The notes beneath the pieces were generated by a model. That model saw only the letters and a program-made list of their open reading frames with translations. It did no database searches and was not told the DNA's origin. A program made the position numbers and the translations under genes. 26,653 nt of DNA, taken from Bacillota bacterium (lineage in GTDB: Bacteria; Bacillota_A; Clostridia; Lachnospirales; Lachnospiraceae). Of this stretch, positions 20,374-26,653 are shown piece by piece. The DNA is taken from positions 1 through 26,653 of the forward strand of contig JAEZSL010000405.1 of NCBI GenBank assembly GCA_023443925.1, written 5' to 3'. Every line of letters begins with the position of its first letter. Within the stretch, counting starts at the first letter, position 1.

Positions 20374-21321
20374 ATGATTATTACGGATTTTACACATCAA
20401 CATTTGGAGCAAGCGCATAGTTTAGCTAAGAAAAATTATATTGAAGAAATGAAAACCTGTCACAATCTGCCCGAGGATATTAATATTCCTGATCTGACAC
20501 ATTTTGCAGACAATAAATTTGGTGTAGCGGCTATGGAGAAAGAATGTTTACTTGGGTATCTATGCTGTTATGAGCCGTGGGAAAACGCATTTGGGACAAT
20601 TGCAAAAGGAACCTTTTCACCGCTGCAGGCCCACGGAGCAGTTATTGAAAACAGAGAGTTGATTTATGCTATGCTATACCAAAAGGCAGCGCAAAAGTGG
20701 GTTGAGAAAGGCATCACTTATCATGGTATCACATTATACGCACATGATGAACCGGCCAAAAAGGCTTTATTCACTTATGGTTTCGGTATGAGATGTATGG
20801 ATGCCATAAAAGCCATGGATAAAGTAAAAGTAAATCAGAAAGCTAATGTAGAGATAAGACGGTTAAGTCAAGAAGAAATTATCCGAATCAGACCGTTACG
20901 TGAACAGTTATCTGAACATTTAAGTGAGAGTCCCTGTTTTATGTATTCAACAGAGCAGGAATATCAAAACTGGATTGTAAAGGCTGAGAAACGAAATTCA
21001 ACCATATATGCTGCGTTTGAAGGAGACAAAGTCATTGCTTTTATTGAAGGTAAGCATGGAGGAGAGAACTTCATCACGGATATAAGTGATATGCTAAGTA
21101 TTTGCGGTGCATTTTGTTTACCAAATTACCGAGGGAAAGGAATTGTTCAAGATCTCTTAAATGCCATGATAAAAGAGTCAAAATCAGAAGGTTATAAATG
21201 GTTTGGGGTAGATTATGAAAGCTTTAATCCAAACGCATATGCGTTTTGGAGCAAGTATTTTGAGCCATATACCAATAGCGTTACACGAAGAATTGATGAA
21301 GCAATATTAAAAAAACATTGA
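20374..21321 (+). CDS. Two-domain GNAT N-acetyltransferase
   Basis: 315 residues with two GNAT-like halves. The second (about 155-300) has the acetyl-CoA motif 'LPNYRGKGIVQDLLNAMI' and 'NPNAYAFWSKYF' at the expected distance. The first (about 1-145), 'HSLAKKNYIEEM...GYLCCYEPWENAFG...ALFTYGFGMRCMDA', lacks a clear Q/RxxGxG/A and may bind substrate only. The substrate is not known; its place at the head of a drug-resistance-type cluster suggests a small-molecule target. The ATG at 20374 is chosen for the AAAGGGGA before it over an in-frame upstream start at 20344. Confidence 0.8.
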   Translation: MIITDFTHQHLEQAHSLAKKNYIEEMKTCHNLPEDINIPDLTHFADNKFGVAAMEKECLLGYLCCYEPWENAFGTIAKGTFSPLQAHGAVIENRELIYAMLYQKAAQKWVEKGITYHGITLYAHDEPAKKALFTYGFGMRCMDAIKAMDKVKVNQKANVEIRRLSQEEIIRIRPLREQLSEHLSESPCFMYSTEQEYQNWIVKAEKRNSTIYAAFEGDKVIAFIEGKHGGENFITDISDMLSICGAFCLPNYRGKGIVQDLLNAMIKESKSEGYKWFGVDYESFNPNAYAFWSKYFEPYTNSVTRRIDEAILKKH

Positions 21322-21375
21322 GGATTATATTAAGGCATAAAACGGATTACTATCTATCGAAAGGAATTCTAAACT

Positions 21376-21972
21376 ATGAAAAAAGGAAAAATAATATTTT
21401 TAAATGGTACATCAAGTTCGGGTAAATCTACTTTAGCAAAGACATTACAACGAAAATTACCGGAACCTTATTTTTGTATTGCAATGGATACTTTTACGGA
21501 TATAATTTCACCCTGGTTCACCGGTGATTATAATGGAGAAACATCTGAAAATCTGGAAAGACAGTCTCTTTCTGCCATGCATCATACAATAAAGCTGTAT
21601 TCGGATTTAGGCTGCAATGTTATCGTTGATGATGTTATATGTAAATGGGTTTCATCCCAGGGTAAAGAATACAAATTATTGGAGGAGTGTGTTGATTTAC
21701 TGCATGATTATCCGATTTTGTTTGTAAGAGTATATTGTCCTTTAGAGGAATTAAAACGAAGGGAAATTGAACGGGGAGACCGGGATATTGGTTCTGCGGA
21801 AGGCAACTTCAATTTATTATATCCAAGGGATGAATATGATATTGTAGTAGATACTTATAAAAATACGGCAGACGAATGTGCGGATATGATAATTAATTTA
21901 TCTAACCAAGCAGAGGGTTATAAAGTCTTTAAACAGTTATATGAAATATTTAAGGTAGGCAATATCGAATAG
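21376..21972 (+). CDS. Chloramphenicol phosphotransferase-like (CPT family) kinase
   Basis: 198 residues. P-loop 'LNGTSSSGKSTLAKTLQ' (G11-T19), then 'LPEPYFCIAMDTF' with D38, the position of the catalytic aspartate of Streptomyces venezuelae chloramphenicol 3-O-phosphotransferase. 'VIVDDVI', 'ILFVRVYCPLEELKRREIER', 'GDRDIG' (the nucleotide lid) and 'YDIVVDTYKNTADECA' follow in the family order. It would phosphorylate chloramphenicol or a related small molecule with ATP in the cytoplasm. Length is near the family's 180-200. GAAAGGAA precedes the ATG, 54 bases after the GNAT gene, so the two are probably co-transcribed. The actual substrate is unproven. Confidence 0.88.
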   Translation: MKKGKIIFLNGTSSSGKSTLAKTLQRKLPEPYFCIAMDTFTDIISPWFTGDYNGETSENLERQSLSAMHHTIKLYSDLGCNVIVDDVICKWVSSQGKEYKLLEECVDLLHDYPILFVRVYCPLEELKRREIERGDRDIGSAEGNFNLLYPRDEYDIVVDTYKNTADECADMIINLSNQAEGYKVFKQLYEIFKVGNIE

Positions 21973-22122
21973 ACGTGGAAATTATTAAGGAAATTGCATA
22001 ACCAAGGTCAAGCGCCTCGTATTTTGCTAGAGAGTGATGTATTCATAAGGTATCTGTCACAGGCTGCCTTTCATTCATTACTTACGAAATTACTATTATT
22101 ATGATATGAGAAAGGTTATGTT

Positions 22123-23904
22123 ATGAAACTTTATAATACAAGAAGTAAATTTAAGATTTTGACACTTATTAAATTATGCGCACTATATTCTCCAGCTAGC
22201 TTCGTTGCTTGTTTTCTGCTGACTGTTCTTGAGGGTTTAATGATTCCTTTTATGTTGTATACGGTAGCAAGATTTATCGACTCTGCCGTGACAATAACAT
22301 CACCAAATCCGGATACAAGGACAATGTTCATTTATCTGGGATTGACGGCTCTCGGATTTTTGTATTCGCAGCTTGGGCAGGATTTCAGGCAGTATGGCTA
22401 TGACAGGCTGGAAGATGCATTAAGGAATGGATTAAAACCAGATATTATTAAGAAGGAATACTCGATTGATTTCTTAGTCTTTGAAGCAGCAGCAACCCAG
22501 GATTTGATATTAAGGGTGACCGAAGAGATAGAAGCAAAATTCGCGGGGGTAATCCGCTCTGTTAATACGGCGGTTTCTGTCACTATTCAGATATTTGGAG
22601 TGCTGTATGCTGTGGCGGTTTTTAATTGGTGGATTGCTTTGCTATATATAGCCATTATGATATCCTCCATTATTTTGACCTTCAGAAACGGCAGGGTTAT
22701 CTATCAGGAAGAGAAGAAGGTCGAATTCCTTACGAGGCAGATGAATTATATTTCTGACCTGTTATCAAGCAGGGAAACTGTCCATGAGAGATCCCTTTTT
22801 GGTTTTTCAGGGGAACTGAACCAAAGATTTATGTCGGCACATCTTTACCGATCTAATTTTAATACGAAGCTGCTTGCGAGAGAAACTTCCGGAAGCATGA
22901 TGCTTAATATTGTTATAAGTATTTTTACTGTATTTACTATATATGTACTGTCCAGGCAGATTGCAAAAGGTATTTTATCCGTGGGACTGTTTACATCCAT
23001 AACAGGAAGCATGATTAATTTAAGTAAAATAGTTGCACTGCAATCCTCCGAACTAGTTCTTGAATTTTCAAGGCATACGGAATATGCCAAAGATTTCGAG
23101 GAGTTTATGCAGCTTAAGGAAACAAGACCGGAAGGTAAGAATGACGGAAGTAAGATCTCATTTGAAAGTCTGGAGATACGAAATCTTCGGTTTAAGTATA
23201 AGGATTCAAAAGAATACATATTAAAGGGTATTAATATATCCTTGAAAAAGGGCATGTCTTATTCGTTAGTTGGTTTAAATGGCGCAGGTAAATCAACCTT
23301 AGTGAAAATTCTCGTGGGTTTATACCGTGAGTATGAGGGTGAGATATTTTTAAACGGTAAAGATTTAAAATTATATGATTCAGTCGATTTACGTTGTATA
23401 TTCTCGGTTGTATCCCAGGATTTTGCGAAGTACTATATTACGTTTAAGGATAACATCACTCTGGGAGGACCGGACGGTAATTTGGATAAAGTCATGAGTC
23501 AGCTGGAATTGCAGGATTTGCTTCATAATCTCCCCATGAAAGAACATAGTTATCTTGGTAGAGTGTATGATGGCGGCATTGATGTCTCCGGAGGTGAATG
23601 GCAGCGGATTGCAATTGCCCGGGCATTGTATCAGGATTCCGCTTTTATGATTATGGACGAACCCACTGCAGCTTTAAGCCCAACTGCTGAAAGTACGATG
23701 TACAGCCGGTTTATGAACCTTGCAAAAGATAAGACACTGCTTATGATAAGCCATCGGCTGGGCTCTACAAAAATCGCTGATGAGATTATTGTACTGGACC
23801 AGGGGCGGATTCTGGAACAGGGGCCGCATGAAGAGCTGATGCAACATGGCAGTGTGTATGCACAATTATTTAGAAAGCAGAGTGAGATGTATGATAAAGC
23901 TTAA
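22123..23904 (+). CDS. ABC exporter half-transporter, first of a pair
   Basis: 593 residues: an N-terminal membrane domain of about six helices (residues 15-320) and a C-terminal ATPase. Walker A is 'GLNGAGKST' (about 384-392), the signature 'VSGGEWQR' (about 488) and Walker B 'FMIMDEPTAALSP'; the switch histidine is in 'MISHRLGS'. The Q-loop is 'VVSQDFAKYY'. It is of the type that works as heterodimer with the next gene, whose start overlaps this stop by 14 bases. Exported substrate unknown; in this setting a drug or peptide is likely. GAAAGG precedes the ATG. The 150-base gap from the CPT gene has no strong terminator. Confidence 0.9.
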   Translation: MKLYNTRSKFKILTLIKLCALYSPASFVACFLLTVLEGLMIPFMLYTVARFIDSAVTITSPNPDTRTMFIYLGLTALGFLYSQLGQDFRQYGYDRLEDALRNGLKPDIIKKEYSIDFLVFEAAATQDLILRVTEEIEAKFAGVIRSVNTAVSVTIQIFGVLYAVAVFNWWIALLYIAIMISSIILTFRNGRVIYQEEKKVEFLTRQMNYISDLLSSRETVHERSLFGFSGELNQRFMSAHLYRSNFNTKLLARETSGSMMLNIVISIFTVFTIYVLSRQIAKGILSVGLFTSITGSMINLSKIVALQSSELVLEFSRHTEYAKDFEEFMQLKETRPEGKNDGSKISFESLEIRNLRFKYKDSKEYILKGINISLKKGMSYSLVGLNGAGKSTLVKILVGLYREYEGEIFLNGKDLKLYDSVDLRCIFSVVSQDFAKYYITFKDNITLGGPDGNLDKVMSQLELQDLLHNLPMKEHSYLGRVYDGGIDVSGGEWQRIAIARALYQDSAFMIMDEPTAALSPTAESTMYSRFMNLAKDKTLLMISHRLGSTKIADEIIVLDQGRILEQGPHEELMQHGSVYAQLFRKQSEMYDKA

Positions 23905-25654
23905 GAAAATGTCCGGTATTCAGATTCTGGCAAAATTAATTCAATATACCTGGCAGGCGAGTCCGGTTACTTTTATTTTGCTTATTCTTACTTCGGTAGT
24001 GATGAGCGGGCTTGGTTTTCTTGAAATCCTTACCATAGAGAGCTTGTTCGATGGTGCCATTGCTGTTGCAAATGGAGCAGCAGCCGCAGTTATGTATAAG
24101 TCCATATTGATGTTATTGATAATTTTGGCGGTAACTCCAGTTAGTGAATGGTTGGAGTATCTGGCGAGAGGTTACTTTTGGAGACGCGGAAGCGGCTATA
24201 TGAAAGCTCAACATCATTTGCGTATTCATAAGATGAAGTCTATTGAATTCGAAGATTCAAATAACATGGATGAATTGCAAAAGGCAAGTCTGGGCGGTGA
24301 GGATGCTCCCACCGGACTTAGAGTAATTGTTCAGGTTTTATTCCTTTATTTGCCCTATATATTGATTTTGCTCGTATATCTTATCTCAATTAAACCTATA
24401 CTGGCGGCTGCAATCGTATTAATTTTTATACCAACCTTATTATTGGAACGTATTCGGATGAGGCAGAATTTTAATTTTGAAGATAAAATCGCGAATCAAA
24501 GAAGAAAAACCAAGTATTTTGAAAGCTGTATTGTGTCAAAAGAATATTTTAAAGAAGCTTTACTAAATGGCTCTTTTCCATTCTTTTTTAGATTATTTAA
24601 AGAGTCAAATTCAGAATTTAGCAAGGCATTCATTGCCGTTAAAAAATGTATCTTTAAGACCTCGGTGTTAATGAAGCTGTTGCATGCAGCAGGTTTCTTG
24701 AGTGTACTTATTTTATTAGTGTATTTTGTATATGACGGAACCATCTCGATTGGTCTGTTTGCTGCTATATACTATTCAATCTCAAAAATTACTTCCATGC
24801 TTAAAAGAGCAATTGACGACTTAGGAGAGGCACTAGTTGGCATTTCCAATACCTCTTTTTTAGTGAGACTGCTTGAAGAGGAGGACGACCCCGGCAGGAA
24901 AGAGGACATTAGAAAAGATCAGGATATTCACTTGAAAGAGGTCTGCTTTACTTATCCCAAAACGAATAAGGAGACCCTTAAGAACATTAATCTTACCATC
25001 AATGCGGGTACTTCACTGGCTATTGTAGGAGAAAATGGTTCCGGGAAAAGTACTTTGACCAAGATCATTATGGGCTTATATGATCCAACCCGGGGAGTTG
25101 TTACGTATGGTAAAGAGCCTTTGAAGCAATATTCGGATTCTTCCAGATTCAGCAGAACCAGCGCGGTGTTTCAGGATTTTATAAAATATAAATTGCCGGC
25201 AGAAGATAATATTAAGATCAGCAAGCTCACATCAAAAGCAAGTATTAAAGATAGTCTGGAAAAAGCTGATGTAAGTTTCTCTGATTTGGGTATCCATTCC
25301 GATACGATTTTATCAAGAGAGTTTGGCGGGCAGGAGCTTTCAGGAGGGGAATGGCAGCGGATTGCAATAGCACGCGGACTCTACCGTCCCCACGATTTGA
25401 TAGTTTTAGATGAGCCTACGGCAGCCATTGATCCTATGGAAGAAGCAAATGTTTTTGACTCTTTCAGAAGAATAAGTACAGGCAAAACCTGTATTTTTGT
25501 AACCCATCGTTTAGGTTCTACACAAATTGCTGATCGAATCATTGTTATGGATAAAGGAGAGGTGGCTGAGGAAGGAACACATAAAGAACTGATGGATTTG
25601 AAAGGAAAGTATTATCATTTGTTGAAATCTCAGGCTCAGTGGTATAAACGGTGA
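23891..25654 (+). CDS. ABC exporter half-transporter, second of a pair
   Basis: 587 residues, the same layout as its neighbour: membrane domain (about 20-320), then Walker A 'GENGSGKST' (about 380-388), Q-loop 'AVFQDFIKYKL', signature 'LSGGEWQR' (about 483), Walker B 'LIVLDEPTAAIDP' and 'FVTHRLGS'. The identical GGEWQRIAIARgLY segment in both proteins shows they are paralogues. ATG at 23891, 14 bases before the end of the previous gene, is taken as start for translational coupling; in-frame ATG and GTG codons lie further upstream (to 23846) without better ribosome sites. Both Walker B glutamates are present, so both sites may be active. Confidence 0.9.
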   Translation: MIKLKKMSGIQILAKLIQYTWQASPVTFILLILTSVVMSGLGFLEILTIESLFDGAIAVANGAAAAVMYKSILMLLIILAVTPVSEWLEYLARGYFWRRGSGYMKAQHHLRIHKMKSIEFEDSNNMDELQKASLGGEDAPTGLRVIVQVLFLYLPYILILLVYLISIKPILAAAIVLIFIPTLLLERIRMRQNFNFEDKIANQRRKTKYFESCIVSKEYFKEALLNGSFPFFFRLFKESNSEFSKAFIAVKKCIFKTSVLMKLLHAAGFLSVLILLVYFVYDGTISIGLFAAIYYSISKITSMLKRAIDDLGEALVGISNTSFLVRLLEEEDDPGRKEDIRKDQDIHLKEVCFTYPKTNKETLKNINLTINAGTSLAIVGENGSGKSTLTKIIMGLYDPTRGVVTYGKEPLKQYSDSSRFSRTSAVFQDFIKYKLPAEDNIKISKLTSKASIKDSLEKADVSFSDLGIHSDTILSREFGGQELSGGEWQRIAIARGLYRPHDLIVLDEPTAAIDPMEEANVFDSFRRISTGKTCIFVTHRLGSTQIADRIIVMDKGEVAEEGTHKELMDLKGKYYHLLKSQAQWYKR

Positions 25655-25761
25655 TCAGGAAGTATTTTATTTTTACCAGAATTTCTTTTTTTACCAGATA
25701 GAGATTTACGCCATACATTTATTGAATTCCAGAACACATTTTTGATTGGAGGTAATTATTT

Positions 25762-26196
25762 ATGATGAAACAAGCGGATCTTGATGACATTGAAATAGTT
25801 GCAGAAATGGCTTTTTTACTATGGCCGGATCATGATATTAGTGATTTGAAGTTTGAATTATGCAATTATATTAGTACAGAAAATGGAGCAGTATTTATTT
25901 ATTTTTGTGAAACTGTACCCGTTGGCTTTGCCCAATGCAGTCTCAGAAAGGATTATGTTGAGGGGACACAAAGCAGTCCTGTCGGCTATTTGGAAGGTAT
26001 TTTTGTAAAAGAAGATTACCGTAAGAGGGGGATAGGGAATAAACTTCTTATTCAATGCGAAGAGTGGGCAAAAAATAAGGGATGCAGCGAATTTGCAAGT
26101 GATTGCGAACTAAGTAATACGGAAAGTTTCAAGTTTCATTTAAGGCTTGGGTTTGAAGAAACAAATAGAATCATATGCTTTAAGAAAAATTTATGA
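25762..26196 (+). CDS. AAC(6')-I-like aminoglycoside 6'-N-acetyltransferase
   Basis: 144 residues, single GNAT domain. 'LWPDHD', 'YVEGTQSSPVGYLEGIFV', the acetyl-CoA loop 'YRKRGIGNKL', 'CSEFASDCELSN', 'HLRLGFEETNRIICFKKNL' follow the pattern of the chromosomal AAC(6')-I enzymes known from Acinetobacter and others (e.g. 'GTQTSPVAFLEGIFV' in that group). Such enzymes acetylate kanamycin-type aminoglycosides at the 6'-amine. Length is normal. TGGAGG lies before two adjacent ATGs (25762, 25765). It is last in the cluster, 107 bases after the ABC pair. Family call strong; activity on drugs unproven. Strict anaerobes take up aminoglycosides poorly, so another amine substrate is possible. Confidence 0.87.
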   Translation: MMKQADLDDIEIVAEMAFLLWPDHDISDLKFELCNYISTENGAVFIYFCETVPVGFAQCSLRKDYVEGTQSSPVGYLEGIFVKEDYRKRGIGNKLLIQCEEWAKNKGCSEFASDCELSNTESFKFHLRLGFEETNRIICFKKNL

Positions 26197-26231
26197 AGAA
26201 CTTTTTTTATGGAGAAAAGTTCATTCATGAA

Positions 26232-26322
26232 GTGAACTTCATTCAAGAAGAGGATTTTTTTTAAGACGGTGACTTCATTAAAGTAGAGAACTTCATTAAA
26301 GAAGAGAATTTCTTTTAAGAAG
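26232..26322. repeat. 18-bp degenerate tandem repeat, 5 units
   Basis: Units at 26232, 26251, 26269, 26287 and 26305 share the core GAACTTCATTAAAGAAG with variation. A 7-bp hairpin, AAGTTCA (26217-26223) with TGAACTT (26233-26239), overlaps its start, and eight T lie at 26255-26262, which may together form a weak terminator for the AAC gene. Bases 26323-26540 are AT-rich without a gene. Confidence 0.7.
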
Positions 26323-26540
26323 ATACTTTGAAATGACCAGTCCAATTTAATTTACTATATTCATCTAATAGAAAAATCCTTTCGTTAACATTTAGTCATA
26401 TAAAACAGGGGTTTAGAAAAATAACCTGGAGACTGATTAAAATATATGATAAAAATTTAAGATAAGTTATAAGAAAAAATACAAGGAAAATATAAGAAAA
26501 CATAAGAAAGATACGATAAACACAAGACGTTAAGTGAGAA

Positions 26541-26598
26541 GGTAAATTCGTGATTTTCTGAAAAACTTGATTTTGCAAGACTAAAATCACGCTTTACC
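26541..26598. repeat. 58-bp inverted repeat just upstream of a promoter
   Basis: GGTAAA (26541-26546) plus CGTGATTTT (26549-26557) pairs with AAAATCACG (26583-26591) plus TTTACC (26593-26598). The loop region contains a second small stem, CTTG/CAAG. No T run follows. It ends 2 bases before a -35-like element, so it may be a large operator or a small fold-back element. Confidence 0.65.
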
Positions 26599-26600
26599 AG

Positions 26601-26653
26601 TTTACGAGTTACTTAAATAGCGTTATAATGCACTTATAGGAGTCTGTTTCCAT
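26601..26653 (+). promoter_or_regulatory. Promoter and possible ribosome site of a gene beyond the window
   Basis: TTTACG at 26601-26606, a 17-base spacer and a consensus TATAAT at 26624-26629. ATAGGAGT (26636-26643) could be the ribosome site of a gene starting just past the end. Confidence 0.5.

Noticed and set aside
22845..23255. 136-codon minus-strand ORF within the first ABC exporter gene
   Set aside because: Antisense shadow of a gene with all ABC motifs; no independent evidence.
26136..26345. Minus-strand ORF with repeated 'LNEV' pattern
   Set aside because: The pattern is produced by the 18-bp tandem repeat; no start signals, and it overlaps the end of the AAC gene.

Overview
The window looks like chromosomal DNA of a low-GC anaerobic Firmicute, most likely Lachnospiraceae (Lachnoclostridium / Clostridium phytofermentans-like). 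The basis is gene content (gapN, GlpP, a GlpA-like / FAD-oxidoreductase / DUF1667 trio, a YczE-type membrane protein, an Lsa/CplR-like ABC-F), AT-rich codon use, strong Shine-Dalgarno (SD) sites and long AT-rich intergenic regions. The genus is inference. No rRNA, tRNA, CRISPR array, transposase or phage gene was seen.

Layout. (1) 1-7000, carbon and redox metabolism: a BlaI/MecI-type regulator; gapN behind a 37-bp tandem repeat; glpP; then three genes for an anaerobic glycerol-3-phosphate dehydrogenase-like system. A promoter plus terminator-type hairpin at 3139-3253 is a probable GlpP antitermination target. (2) 7000-11200, transporters: an MFS exporter behind a leader peptide and two competing RNA folds, an EamA/DMT permease and a YczE-like protein, with unusually structured leaders. 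(3) 11262-12924, minus strand: an anchored metallophosphoesterase and, 3' of it, an unlisted 43-residue membrane peptide. (4) 13300-15243: an antibiotic-resistance-type ABC-F ATPase with a long leader holding uORFs, a terminator and an 18-residue leader peptide. (5) 15244-16179: no gene, but a 168-bp fold-back element and an orphan copy of a two-hairpin leader. (6) 16180-19922: an unusual methyltransferase-like protein, a small unknown protein, an APH-fold kinase, and two gene fragments fused at a deletion scar. (7) 19986-26196: promoter, 11-residue leader peptide and intrinsic terminator, followed by a two-domain GNAT, a chloramphenicol phosphotransferase-like kinase, a pair of ABC exporters and an AAC(6')-I-like aminoglycoside acetyltransferase, all on one strand.

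Two themes go beyond the gene list. First, three resistance-type units (MFS, ABC-F, GNAT/CPT/ABC/AAC) each start with a short leader peptide next to an RNA hairpin or terminator, the layout of ribosome-stalling attenuation. Second, a family of two-hairpin 5' leaders (copies at about 6461, 9063, 10314 and 15591, and a decayed one at 8928) places a hairpin directly 5' of the SD of unrelated genes. Two copies are 74/82 identical, and one has no gene behind it. Short tandem repeats of 13-18 or 37 bp occur at many gene junctions, and one is inside a coding sequence.
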